Part shown: piece after piece, positions 8,076-18,227 of the stretch
How positions within the stretch are numbered: position 1 is the stretch's first letter
Layout of the letters: each line of letters opens with the position of its first letter
Source of the DNA: Prochlorococcus sp. AG-409-P19
Lineage (GTDB): Bacteria; Cyanobacteriota; Cyanobacteriia; PCC-6307; Cyanobiaceae
Assembly: GCA_003215315.1 (NCBI GenBank)
Contig: QCKO01000002.1
Span: forward strand, 62,001-126,000
Length of the DNA: 64,000 nucleotides
Reading direction: 5' to 3'
Notes under the pieces: model-generated
What the model saw: the letters and a program-made list of their open reading frames with translations, nothing else
The model's database searches: none
What the model was told of the DNA's origin: nothing
Position numbers and translations under genes: made by a program

Positions 8076-9353
8076 ATTAAAACGCCTAAGAAATTTCCAA
8101 ACCTAATAGCAGATGATTGTAGTATTGCTGGTGTTTTTGATGAAGTCAATCAAGATCTGTTAAGACAACTAAATAAGGGTGAAGTAAATCCTAAACCTTT
8201 ACTTATCTGCAGTGGCGGGACTTCAAGTAGATGTGCCGCGAATAATCACTGGACGCTAGATCTAAGAAATAGATACAAAAACATTCGATTTAATAAAACG
8301 AACCTTGAAGTTGAAGTTGAAGGTGGAGTCTCAATGGGAGAGCTTGTAAGACACCTTACAAGATATGAAAGAAGTTTCCCAATTGGATTATCTGGGATAA
8401 CAGGAATGGGTTATTTACTAACAGGTGGAATTAGTCCCTTAAGCCGCAGTCAAGGGTTAGCAATCGATCAATTAACAAAAATAGAAGGCGTTTGGGGTTC
8501 CGGAGAGTCATTCCAACTATCTTATCCAAATCAAAATTCAAATAAAAAAGAAATTCTTGAATGGAAAGCTTTATGTGGGGCAGCTCCATTCTTGGGGATA
8601 ATTACTAAAGTATGCTTAAAAACATTTGATAGAAAACCTATCTTAATCTGGGATGCCATTGTTACACCATCTAAGTTAGCAGAATCTATTTATCAATCTG
8701 AAAACTGGCCAAATATTGCTAGTCTTCAATGGTTTTGGGGAGAAAAAATACGTTTAATCGCAATATATGAGAAAAACCATATTAATTCTGAGCAAGAATT
8801 CTTATCGCTAATAAATAAAATAGATTCAAGTAGCAAGCATCGAATACAAGAGATAAAAAGTATTGATCTTTTACAAAATATTTTAGTCAACAAGAGTCCA
8901 ACTAAAATATCTCAAATAAACCATTCTGAAGTTTTAAGTATTATTGGAAGTAGATGGCAGAATCATGCCTATAAGGCAGTAAGAATCGTTGAAAGATTAA
9001 TGAATGATAGGCCTCATAAAAGTTGTTATATAGCAGCCCAACAATTAGGGGGGAAAGTATCAACAAAAAATAAACTGGATACATCATTTATTCATAGGGA
9101 TGCAATCTGGAAGCCCTGGATAACGGGCTCATGGCCATCTGGAGATAAGGTATTAAGACAAAAAAGTCTAGCCTGGATGAAAACTTCATGGGAAGAACTT
9201 CAATTCTTATGCCCTAATGTACATCTTGCTCAAATCCACCCTCACTTGGCCTGGCATAGTAAAGAAATAGAGTCTGCTTTTGGAGAGCTGCTTCCAATTC
9301 TAAAGAGAATCAAACTGGAAAGAGATCCAAATTTTATACTCCCAAATTTTTAA
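8076..9353 (+). CDS. FAD-binding oxidoreductase (PCMH/vanillyl-alcohol-oxidase type), probable AUU start (425 aa)
   Basis: A flavin-dependent oxidoreductase. The FAD-binding PCMH fold is visible as LLICSGGTSSRCAANNHWTLDL, then LEVEVEGGVSMGEL, then FPIGLSGITGMGYLLTGGISPLSRSQGLAIDQL. The C-terminus has AQIHPHLAW. The first ATG in frame (8334) would cut away the first half of the FAD domain. The frame is open from 8055 and holds no ATG, GTG or TTG before 8334, yet it codes for conserved-looking sequence throughout. The GAGGAG site at 8064 points to ATT at 8076 (alternatives ATC 8070, ATT 8073). Substrate unknown. Divergent from the CbiX-like gene; convergent with metA. Confidence 0.8.
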   Translation: MKTPKKFPNLIADDCSIAGVFDEVNQDLLRQLNKGEVNPKPLLICSGGTSSRCAANNHWTLDLRNRYKNIRFNKTNLEVEVEGGVSMGELVRHLTRYERSFPIGLSGITGMGYLLTGGISPLSRSQGLAIDQLTKIEGVWGSGESFQLSYPNQNSNKKEILEWKALCGAAPFLGIITKVCLKTFDRKPILIWDAIVTPSKLAESIYQSENWPNIASLQWFWGEKIRLIAIYEKNHINSEQEFLSLINKIDSSSKHRIQEIKSIDLLQNILVNKSPTKISQINHSEVLSIIGSRWQNHAYKAVRIVERLMNDRPHKSCYIAAQQLGGKVSTKNKLDTSFIHRDAIWKPWITGSWPSGDKVLRQKSLAWMKTSWEELQFLCPNVHLAQIHPHLAWHSKEIESAFGELLPILKRIKLERDPNFILPNF

Positions 9354-9416
9354 CCATAAAAAATTATAAATTACTTTTCAAAATCATATTAAATGGTTAG
9401 AATAATTTCTAATTTA

Positions 9417-10310
9417 TCAGAGACTTAAACTTACTCTTTGATAACAAAACCAAAGCCACTGCTGAAATAAAAGGTTGCGGTGAGATCTCCAAGAAGTTAT
9501 TGCGTTATCACAATTAAAATTCTCAGGAGGTGGAACATCCCCTCTTGCCTTGTCTCTTTCCATTTCAGATTTCAACCTAGAAACATTATATTCAGGATGA
9601 CCTAAATGCATTAATTGCCTTTGGTCAGGGGTTTCAAAAATCGTATACCCAACTTTTTCTCCATAAGCTAATAATCTAAGTCGACCTTGCCTCTGGGCTT
9701 CTTCCATTTCCAAATCAGAAAGCCCTGCATATCTACTTTGTGGACATAGAAACTCATCATCCTGAGTTCCCATTAAAGGATGCCCAGGAACAAGGCTTCT
9801 CATTGAATAAACTCCAAAGAGCTTGTTCCTAAAATTATTTTTATTAACGCCAGCCAAATATGCAAGAGCAAATCCTGCCCAACATAATCCTAATGTACTT
9901 GCACATTTATATCGAGCTTCATCAATTAAATTCACCAATTCATTCCAATATTTAACATCTTCAAAATTCATATGTTCAACTGGTGCACCCGTTATAATCA
10001 ATCCATCTAAAGGAGAAGGATGCATTGCTGTCTCCCAGTCAACATATAAATTATTCAGATGAGATAAATCCCAAGTTTTATATGAATGAGATTTTAATCT
10101 AATCCATATAGGTTCAATCTGTAGTGGAGACAAACCCAAGGGATGAAGTAAATTAAATTCATACTGCTTACCTAATGGCATAATATTTAATATTCCAATT
10201 CTTAGTGGTCTAATATCCTGTCTTTCTGCTAATTCGGGCTCAATCCAAGATATATGATTCTTTTCCACAGAAGGTATTTTATGATAGCTACGTGGAAGGA
10301 TTAAAGCCAT
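9417..10310 (-). CDS. metA: homoserine O-acyltransferase, probably acetyl-specific
   Basis: Acylates homoserine, the first committed step of methionine synthesis. Family features: PLRIGILNIMP near residue 36, GLIITGAPVE (103-112), catalytic Cys143 in LGLCWAG, and HLGHPEYN with the catalytic His region. Residue 112 is Glu (GAPVE). In this family Glu at the position equivalent to E. coli Gly111 goes with acetyl-CoA use, and Gly with succinyl-CoA use, so this is predicted to be an acetyltransferase despite the MetA name. The metY gene for O-acetylhomoserine sulfhydrylase ends 19 bases upstream in the same direction, which agrees. Length (297 aa) is typical. Confidence 0.93.
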   Translation of the reverse strand: MALILPRSYHKIPSVEKNHISWIEPELAERQDIRPLRIGILNIMPLGKQYEFNLLHPLGLSPLQIEPIWIRLKSHSYKTWDLSHLNNLYVDWETAMHPSPLDGLIITGAPVEHMNFEDVKYWNELVNLIDEARYKCASTLGLCWAGFALAYLAGVNKNNFRNKLFGVYSMRSLVPGHPLMGTQDDEFLCPQSRYAGLSDLEMEEAQRQGRLRLLAYGEKVGYTIFETPDQRQLMHLGHPEYNVSRLKSEMERDKARGDVPPPENFNCDNAITSWRSHRNLLFQQWLWFCYQRVSLSL

Positions 10311-10329
10311 TTATATTCACCTATAAAAT

Positions 10330-11673
<1,344 letters not shown>

Positions 11674-11690
11674 TTACTTTTTAGCCACAA

Positions 11691-12398
11691 TTACTGATTA
11701 TTGTCTATCAACCAACTTTCAGAAGGTATTGGTTTTTCCGTCTCCGCAAGAGATGGGAAATTCTCACGAATAAAGTTTAAAAGCTTATTGCTAACGACTT
11801 TTCGAAATTCAAGAATAGACCCATCATCAATTAAAGGGTAAGAAGTGTCATTCAACTCACCTTCTCCCCTTATAGATCTCCAGCTATTATTTTCTTTAAT
11901 ACTTTTGGCTTTCTTCAATGTTTTCTGAAAATCAAATGAGCTAGATTTGATTTCTATCTTTAAATTAACTGAAGCATCTTTGACCAGTTCTTCTCTTAAT
12001 GGGTTTATAAGTTTTGCCTTTATAGTATCTGGTAACCCTAACACAGGTTGATAATACTCAATAGCCCTGATTTCTTCCTCCAAAATTATTGGCCATAAAC
12101 CCCTTTTCCCTTGCTGATCAGAGTCTTGAACTTCAGCTGCGTTCATCTCGTTCAAAAAGAACTTTAACCATCGATAATAGGATTTTTCATGCAAAGGTTT
12201 CTTTACCGAAACCTTTGCCTTTGAAATGGCTGGCAACAAGGATTCTGCTTTCCGTAGGAATTGCCTATCTTCTCTTTCAAGATTAATAGCTCCCCAACGC
12301 TGCCTGTAATCCCACAATTCTATATATCTATTCAAGTCCTCTTGATTCCAACCTAGTTCCTTTAGCTCTCCTGCTCTGTGAGTTAATTCCTGGGCCAC
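11691..12398 (-). CDS. conserved hypothetical protein (235 aa)
   Basis: A soluble, charged, mainly helical protein with no recognised family. Features: an N-terminal helical section (GELKELGWNQEDLNRYIELWDYRQRWGA), a central LRKAESLLP segment, a Pro-rich bend near LGLPDTIKAKL, and a C-terminal section ending SLAETEKPIPSESWL. Trp and Tyr are frequent. The start is GTG (12398), as no ATG lies nearby. It sits 35 bases upstream of metY in the same orientation and may share its transcript, but the metabolic link is not evident. No signal peptide or membrane span. Confidence 0.6.
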   Translation of the reverse strand: MAQELTHRAGELKELGWNQEDLNRYIELWDYRQRWGAINLEREDRQFLRKAESLLPAISKAKVSVKKPLHEKSYYRWLKFFLNEMNAAEVQDSDQQGKRGLWPIILEEEIRAIEYYQPVLGLPDTIKAKLINPLREELVKDASVNLKIEIKSSSFDFQKTLKKAKSIKENNSWRSIRGEGELNDTSYPLIDDGSILEFRKVVSNKLLNFIRENFPSLAETEKPIPSESWLIDNNQ

Positions 12399-12484
12399 GG
12401 CGGAAACAATATATTGATGTAAGACTAGTATCAGTAAGCATAAAGTGAAAACCCTAAGTTAGGTTATATACATTGACAAAAACC

Positions 12485-13615
12485 TTAATCGAACTTCTCA
12501 GTCAAGTTCTGAACAAGCTCTTGTAACTCCTCCCATTGTTTAATAACACTATCCATTAAAGAAAACTGTTCTTCTGCTCTTACCAGATTCTGAGAGAAGT
12601 ATTCGGTTTTAAAATATTTATTAGAATCCAAAAAATCATTCAAAAATCTAAGACCAAGTTCAAAATTAATTTGATAAATAAATTCAGGTAAATATAATAG
12701 TTCTTTCTTTGCATACAATCCCCTAGAAGCTTCTAGATAGCCTTCTAACAAATAAAAACAAGTATTCAAATCAAAATCTAATAATTCGTTGTTACTTACA
12801 TTCTTAGAAGTTTTTTTGCAAGATGATCTTATACAATCAGCCAGGTCATTCAAACGAAAACCAATAGATACAGTATCAAGATCTATCAAAGCAATAACTT
12901 TAGACGTTTCTCTAGAAAATAAAAAATTACTCAGCTTTGGATCTCCATGAACAACTTCCTTCTTAATTAAGCCTTGATTAGACTCGAAGATAAAACTCTT
13001 AACTCTTTCCGAGTTAGAAATAACTATATCAACAAGTTTATTTACTCTTTCTTGAAAATCTAATCTCTTCAGGTCATTAGAGTCAAAAAACTTATCCAAT
13101 GAATTAAATTGATCGAAATAAAAATTAGTATCATGAAAATGGGGTAAATTTGGGGTTAGTTTATTTGCATTGAAACCAGATAATATAAAATGGAAAGATC
13201 CTAGAGCATGTCCTATATCATAAAAAAAGTCTGAATTCATTATCAAACATTTTGAATCTAAGCAATCTATATATTTCATAGCTCTCCAGGAACTTCCTTC
13301 TGATCTAAAAAGATAACTATTACTAGATCTTAGTTTTATTAAAATCGGCAACTCCCATCTTCTAAAGATATTCGCTTCTTTTTTTAATAATAACTGCTGA
13401 CCTATAAAATCAGTAATTAATTTATGATTATCTGTCAAAGATCTATGGTCAATAAAAATATCACTTAATTTCTGAAGTATAAATTTCTGTTTACCATCAG
13501 AAGATGCAACAAGAAAAGTAGAATTTATATTACCTGTTTTGATAGGTTCAATATATGAAATTTGATTTTCGAAATCAAAATTGTTTGCGATTTCGAATAA
13601 TTGATCATAATCCAT
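12485..13615 (-). CDS. APH/choline-kinase-fold phosphotransferase (376 aa)
   Basis: A small-molecule kinase of the aminoglycoside-phosphotransferase/choline-kinase superfamily. The catalytic loop is VVHGDPKLSNFLF (His223, Asp225, Asn230), followed by the metal-binding ALIDLDTVSIG. The N-terminal lobe has PIKTGNINSTFLV and a Lys in FILQKL. HGD-K-xN together with LIDLDT resembles N-acetylhexosamine 1-kinase (NahK)-like proteins more than antibiotic kinases, so a sugar or polyol substrate is plausible. The gene lies 21 bases downstream of the GpsA-like dehydrogenase in the same direction, next to a divergent glucosylglycerol-phosphate phosphatase, which suggests a role in compatible-solute turnover. 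This last point is inference. Confidence 0.72.
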   Translation of the reverse strand: MDYDQLFEIANNFDFENQISYIEPIKTGNINSTFLVASSDGKQKFILQKLSDIFIDHRSLTDNHKLITDFIGQQLLLKKEANIFRRWELPILIKLRSSNSYLFRSEGSSWRAMKYIDCLDSKCLIMNSDFFYDIGHALGSFHFILSGFNANKLTPNLPHFHDTNFYFDQFNSLDKFFDSNDLKRLDFQERVNKLVDIVISNSERVKSFIFESNQGLIKKEVVHGDPKLSNFLFSRETSKVIALIDLDTVSIGFRLNDLADCIRSSCKKTSKNVSNNELLDFDLNTCFYLLEGYLEASRGLYAKKELLYLPEFIYQINFELGLRFLNDFLDSNKYFKTEYFSQNLVRAEEQFSLMDSVIKQWEELQELVQNLTEKFD

Positions 13616-13636
13616 AATTAAACTATCAATTTACCT

Positions 13637-15163
13637 CTAGGAAGAAAAAAACGACTCGATTATCTTCATAGCCTTCAGGTAAAAAGGTTCACCCTTAGAA
13701 GAAGAAAAACTACTATTACTGAAATCAGAATTTGTATCTTCATTATGAGTAGAAAGTATTGAATTAACCATGAAATTTAAAGCCATTGGGTTATCAATAT
13801 TAGAAACAGCATCAGCATATATCCTACTATGAATTGGCCTTACAGATTCCTGACAATAACTTGTTAACTCTATGCTATTAGTAAAGACCTGGTAAATTAT
13901 TGATTTTATTTCTAACCTACCGAAAATACACATAAATAAAAGGTTAATCATTGAGCAATCATGAAGTGGAATTGAATATTTTTTTACAATTTGAGGCCAA
14001 TACTTAAGTGAATTAATCCCCTCCAAGCCGCCAAGTTGAAGATTTTCCTCCTCACACCACTCTAAAAACTCTTCTAAACTTTGTGGACATCGCTTAAATC
14101 GCTTCATCTTTTTTGCAAGAACTACACCAGCCTGAAAATTCCTTGTTGGATTCCCTGAAACAGGAAGCATCATGCTACCGCGGACATCTGCCACCATTGC
14201 TCTTAATTGAGAAAAAGTATGATCTCTAACTTGAACAAAGTCTCCATCTACTTTTAAAGAGGCCTCTATCGCCTCAACTCCATAACCAAGCTCCGTAATA
14301 GGTAAAAGTTGATTTTCATATAAGCTTTTATGATCTTTTCTAATCATTGAAACATAAGCTGCTTGGTCTAAACATTGATCAAATAAAACTGTTATCAGAG
14401 TAGGAAGCAAACCTGGATTTCCAATATGATAAGTATGACCAAAACCAGCAAAAATAGATGATATATTTTTTGCTGCTTTAATATATTGTCCTTCTATATT
14501 ATGAATACCTGCAGAGACTTGAATATTAGGTGAAATTTTATCCAACATCTTTGATGCCAATAAAGCCGTCAGAGCATCTGGGTGACAGAAGTTTGCAGTA
14601 AAGCTATCAAGAGGATTTAACAAGGCAGCATGACGATGAAAGCCAGAAAAAAAACCAAGTTGACTCTCCCTTTCACATAAGACATAAGAATCCTGGGAAT
14701 CATTATCATAACAAAATGAGCCAACTAGACATGCTATTACAACACAATGACGATTAAGCTTATGCTTTAATTCAAAAGCCAAATTAACATCATTAGTTAT
14801 ATGTTTACTATTTGAACTTAATATCACAAGTTCACACTTCTCTATTAAGTCTGATAAATCATAATATCTTTTTTGATCCTCACTCGAAAGAGCCATAGAT
14901 TCAATCCTTCCCAATACAACTTCATCCATTTGAGATAAAGAATGATCTGAAAAAGCGCCAAAAAGGCTGCGACCTGGCCTGGGAGCCAAAAGGACATCAA
15001 GACATTTATTTTGCATTGCACAGTTGTAAGCAAGAGAAGCTGGGTACAGTCCAACACTATAAAAACCCACTTTCCCAGACTGAATTTGTTGCAATCTTTC
15101 GGCTATTGATCTTTGAGAATAAGGTGGCTGGAAAAAATTATTTTTCATGTTATTTCTAGGCAC
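13637..15163 (-). CDS. GpsA-like NAD(P)-dependent dehydrogenase-fold protein (508 aa)
   Basis: Not a family I can name with certainty. The N-terminus looks like a Rossmann domain (KVGFYSVGLYPASLAYNCA, then CELVILSSNSKHI and HCVVIACLVGS). Later comes IEGQYIKAAKNISSIFAGFG, which parallels the 'ALKN..AIAAG' helix of glycerol-3-phosphate dehydrogenase GpsA. It is about 170 residues longer than GpsA, with a Ser-rich tail. Start is GTG at 15163; ATG at 15148 is an alternative. It is followed by the kinase and is divergent from the glucosylglycerol-phosphate phosphatase. A glycerol-3-phosphate-linked role would suit that neighbour, since glycerol 3-phosphate is the acceptor in glucosylglycerol synthesis. 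Function is inferred only. Confidence 0.55.
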   Translation of the reverse strand: MPRNNMKNNFFQPPYSQRSIAERLQQIQSGKVGFYSVGLYPASLAYNCAMQNKCLDVLLAPRPGRSLFGAFSDHSLSQMDEVVLGRIESMALSSEDQKRYYDLSDLIEKCELVILSSNSKHITNDVNLAFELKHKLNRHCVVIACLVGSFCYDNDSQDSYVLCERESQLGFFSGFHRHAALLNPLDSFTANFCHPDALTALLASKMLDKISPNIQVSAGIHNIEGQYIKAAKNISSIFAGFGHTYHIGNPGLLPTLITVLFDQCLDQAAYVSMIRKDHKSLYENQLLPITELGYGVEAIEASLKVDGDFVQVRDHTFSQLRAMVADVRGSMMLPVSGNPTRNFQAGVVLAKKMKRFKRCPQSLEEFLEWCEEENLQLGGLEGINSLKYWPQIVKKYSIPLHDCSMINLLFMCIFGRLEIKSIIYQVFTNSIELTSYCQESVRPIHSRIYADAVSNIDNPMALNFMVNSILSTHNEDTNSDFSNSSFSSSKGEPFYLKAMKIIESFFSS

Positions 15164-15363
15164 AATAGAATTAACCTTTCAAACCTTATTAAATATAATA
15201 AGTCAACTCTTGACCAAGCAAATATAAAGTTTTTCTAATATCATAAAAATGGCATAATTCTACTGCTAAGAGAATCATGTATTCTTAAATGCAAACAGCT
15301 CATGCTAGGGAAGTATTATAGTTTGGCCACTCTAATCTCTCTAGTTACTAACTGGATTAATCA

Positions 15364-16560
15364 ATGAATACGAAAGTTAATTCTAATGACATTAGTGAAC
15401 TTATACTTTCAACAAATAACTTCCTAATAATACAGGATCTAGATGGGGTATGCATACCATTAGTACAAGACCCGCTCAAAAGAGAATTATCAAAAGATTA
15501 TATCTACTCAGCTGAAAGGCTAAAAGGTAAATTCTGTGTATTGACATGTGGAGAACATGAAGGAAAACGTGGTGTAAATAGATTAGTAGAAAAATCATTG
15601 GGGCCTTCAAGAAGTCCCTCTAAAGAAGGTTTTTATTTGCCAGGTCTAGCTGCTTGCGGAGTAGAGCTTCAAAATAGATTTGGGAAGATAAGCCATCCAG
15701 GTCTCACTGAGGAAGAAGTAGATTTCCTTGCCAAAGTACCAGAAAAAATGAAAGAAATACTATCAAAAGAATTAGAACATCTTGCACCAGAAATTAATCA
15801 AAGCACAAAAGATAGAATAATTGAAGTTGCAGTATGTGATACGAGGTTTACTCCTACGCTAAATCTAAATGAATTATTCAAGCTATATGAAAATAACAGA
15901 GAAAAAATTATAAAGCTACAAAAAATGATGAAAAGTGTAATGGAAAGTTTAATTAATGAATCTATCAAACAGGGCCTAGAGAATTCCTTTCATTTACATA
16001 TGATGCCAAACCTAGGGATGAGTAATGGCAAAGAGTTAATGAAATATGCAACATATAATGATTTTGGAACTACAGACATTCAATTCATAGTAAAAGGAGC
16101 CATGAAAGACGCAGGGCTATTAGTTCTCCTTAATGAATACATTATCTCCAAAACAGGAAAGGCACCCTTTGGCAAAGATTTCAATGTGAAGAATTCACCG
16201 AAGTCTCTAAAAGAAATGATCAGACTTTGCAAAGAAAAAATCTCTTCTAATGAAATGCCATTACTTATTGGTGTCGGAGACACCGTAACGTCATCAAAAG
16301 ATATTGTGACCGGAAACCAGCTTCGTGGAGGAAGTGATAGACAGTTTCTTACATTAATCCAAGAGCTAGGGAAAAGTTATAATAAAAAAAATCAAGTTGT
16401 ATTTGTAAATAGCTCAAACAATCAAGTCTCAAGACCTAAAATAAAAGGGAATGCAATGAATGGGATTAGTGATCCTGAAGACTTGTTAAAGTTTAATAAA
16501 GTGATGGAGAGTGGACCAAACGAATATATAGATTGGTTCAAAATGATATCATTAAATTGA
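15364..16560 (+). CDS. stpA: glucosylglycerol 3-phosphate phosphatase (StpA/GgpP family, 398 aa)
   Basis: Removes phosphate from glucosylglycerol 3-phosphate to give the osmolyte glucosylglycerol. The HAD-type nucleophile motif is IIQDLDGVCIPLVQDP (Asp25, Asp27), and CVLTCGEHEGKRGVNRLVE follows, as I recall for cyanobacterial StpA. LLIGVGDTVTSSKD is the C-terminal acidic HAD motif. Length (398 aa) is close to the family norm of about 420. It is transcribed away from the GpsA-like and kinase genes through a 200-bp spacer. No glucosylglycerol-phosphate synthase (ggpS) lies in this window, so the substrate must come from elsewhere or the enzyme has another glucosyl-phosphate substrate. Confidence 0.82.
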   Translation: MNTKVNSNDISELILSTNNFLIIQDLDGVCIPLVQDPLKRELSKDYIYSAERLKGKFCVLTCGEHEGKRGVNRLVEKSLGPSRSPSKEGFYLPGLAACGVELQNRFGKISHPGLTEEEVDFLAKVPEKMKEILSKELEHLAPEINQSTKDRIIEVAVCDTRFTPTLNLNELFKLYENNREKIIKLQKMMKSVMESLINESIKQGLENSFHLHMMPNLGMSNGKELMKYATYNDFGTTDIQFIVKGAMKDAGLLVLLNEYIISKTGKAPFGKDFNVKNSPKSLKEMIRLCKEKISSNEMPLLIGVGDTVTSSKDIVTGNQLRGGSDRQFLTLIQELGKSYNKKNQVVFVNSSNNQVSRPKIKGNAMNGISDPEDLLKFNKVMESGPNEYIDWFKMISLN

Positions 16561-16670
16561 TAGTATTCATGAATAGCTGGAAATGAGTTAAAAGTATAAT
16601 AATTAAATAAACATATAAAATGTTAATACAAAACAGATATAATGCTATAATAGGTTAACATATAATAGCA

Positions 16671-17612
16671 ATGAAATTACCAAGAAGTTTTCCAGATATA
16701 AGTAGAGTTTCATTAGAAACCTTGCAAATTAATATTGGCTATAAATGCAATCAAACTTGTCAACATTGCCATGTAAATGCAGGTCCTAATCGTTGGGAAA
16801 TGATGGCAAATGAAATTCTTGAACTTATTCCAAATGTTATTAGCATTCACAATATAAAGGTACTAGACATTACAGGTGGAGCACCAGAACTTCATCCTAA
16901 ATTTAAGTATATAGTCAAGAAAACTAGGGAAATGGGTGTAGAAGTAATAGATAGATGCAATCTAACAATTTTACAAGAACCTGGATTCGAAGATATGGCG
17001 AGTTTCTTATCAACAAATAAAGTGCAAGTGGTCGCTTCTATGCCTTGCTATCTGGAAGAGAATGTAGATCAACAAAGAGGCAAAGGTGTTTTCAATAAAA
17101 GCATTGCTGCTCTAAGAGAGCTCAATAAATATGGCTATGGATTACCAAATAGTGATCTTATACTAAACTTAGTCTATAACCCTCAAGGCCCAAACCTTCC
17201 ACCATCTCAATTTTCACTAGAAGATAGCTATAGAAAAGAGCTTCTTGCAAAATATGGCATATATTTTACACGGCTATTCGCATTAACAAATATGCCTATT
17301 AATAGATTTGCTAGTTTCCTTCAAAGTCAAGGCAAACTATCTGAATACAAGGAACTTCTTTATCAAAATTTTAATCCTAAAAATCTAGAATCAATAATGT
17401 GTAAAAATACTTTAAGCTTAGACTGGCAAGGCAATCTTTATGACTGTGATTTTAATCAACAGCTGGGAATTAAAATCAGTGGTAAAGTGAAAAACATATA
17501 CGATCTAATTAAACCATCTATCACGTTAAACAATAATTCAATTTCAGTAGGGGAGCATTGTTTTGGTTGCACCGCGGGTTGTGGCTCAAGCTGCGGCGGT
17601 GAACTATCATGA
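16671..17612 (+). CDS. arsS: radical SAM protein, arsenosugar biosynthesis (ArsS) family (313 aa)
   Basis: A radical SAM enzyme that in its family attaches the 5'-deoxyadenosyl group to dimethylarsenite on the way to arsenosugars. The [4Fe-4S] site is CNQTCQHC (Cys26, Cys30, Cys33) following LQINIGYK. DITGGAPELHP is the SAM-binding GGxPxL-type motif. The C-terminal half has SIMCKNTLSLDWQGNLYDCDFNQ and ends in HCFGCTAGCGSSCGGEL, which probably binds auxiliary clusters. Length is standard. The arsenic methyltransferase arsM, its usual partner, is not adjacent. It converges with the Fur-family gene. Confidence 0.85.
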   Translation: MKLPRSFPDISRVSLETLQINIGYKCNQTCQHCHVNAGPNRWEMMANEILELIPNVISIHNIKVLDITGGAPELHPKFKYIVKKTREMGVEVIDRCNLTILQEPGFEDMASFLSTNKVQVVASMPCYLEENVDQQRGKGVFNKSIAALRELNKYGYGLPNSDLILNLVYNPQGPNLPPSQFSLEDSYRKELLAKYGIYFTRLFALTNMPINRFASFLQSQGKLSEYKELLYQNFNPKNLESIMCKNTLSLDWQGNLYDCDFNQQLGIKISGKVKNIYDLIKPSITLNNNSISVGEHCFGCTAGCGSSCGGELS

Positions 17613-17635
17613 AAATCATAATTTATAAAAAATAC

Positions 17636-18088
17636 TCACTTACATGCAGGGCATATTGCTCTTACATTTAAAGTTGATTCTAATAATTTAAAACCCAGAT
17701 CTTCTGCTGCAGATCTTCCTACTTTAATCACAACTTCACTTTCAAACTCCTCAGTTCTTCCACATCTAATACAAATCAAATGATGATGGTCTGGTTTATC
17801 TAAACTAAGCAATTCAAATCTATGACCACCCTCGCTTAGCTCTAGCTCATTCAAAAAACCCATATCAACAAGCAAGCGCAGTGTCCTGTAAATCGTTGCC
17901 AAAGAAATACGCACATCTAGGTTTAAAAGCTTATCGTGAACATCCTCAGCACTTAAATGAATTCCTGAACCTAAATCCTCAAACAAAGCTAGTATCTTGC
18001 GCCTTTGAGGGGTCATTCTCCTCCCATCCTGATGCAAGCCAGATTCAAGGGGCGAAGTTACGTGATGAAAAGAAGTAGGTGCAACCAA
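17636..18088 (-). CDS. fur: Fur-family transcriptional regulator (150 aa)
   Basis: A metal-responsive DNA-binding repressor. The winged helix is RRMTPQRRKILALF...HLSAEDVHDKLL...ISLATIYRTLRLLVDMGFL. The dimerisation domain has GGHRFELL, the histidine cluster DHHHLICIRCG and the C-terminal CPACK. Two CxxC-type pairs (CIRC, CPAC) suggest a structural Zn site. The overall pattern resembles cyanobacterial FurA (iron) most, but Zur or PerR roles are not excluded by sequence. Divergent from the isochorismatase-like gene, with a candidate operator in the shared spacer. Convergent with arsS. Confidence 0.88.
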   Translation of the reverse strand: MVAPTSFHHVTSPLESGLHQDGRRMTPQRRKILALFEDLGSGIHLSAEDVHDKLLNLDVRISLATIYRTLRLLVDMGFLNELELSEGGHRFELLSLDKPDHHHLICIRCGRTEEFESEVVIKVGRSAAEDLGFKLLESTLNVRAICPACK

Positions 18089-18103
18089 ACCAAAAAGATC
18101 TAA

Positions 18104-18129
18104 TTCTCAATTATCTATTCTAATGAGAA
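18104..18129. promoter_or_regulatory. candidate Fur-type operator, partial palindrome
   Basis: TTCTCA (18104-18109) and TGAGAA (18124-18129) form an inverted repeat around an AT-rich 14-base core, 16-41 bases upstream of the fur start. Length and AT-rich character suit a metalloregulator site and autoregulation, but it is not a clear match to a Fur box. Confidence 0.3.
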
Positions 18130-18227
18130 AGGGGAAAGCTGTCATTCCTTCAGAGGTTACCTTCTTGTAAAAAAAATAGTTACTTTTCAGAAGCAATATA
18201 TTTATATTGTTCCTAAGCTAATAAAAA

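Noticed and set aside
8334-9353. FAD oxidoreductase as a 339-aa protein starting at ATG 8334
   Set aside because: This cuts through the FAD-binding domain; coding sequence clearly extends to about 8076.
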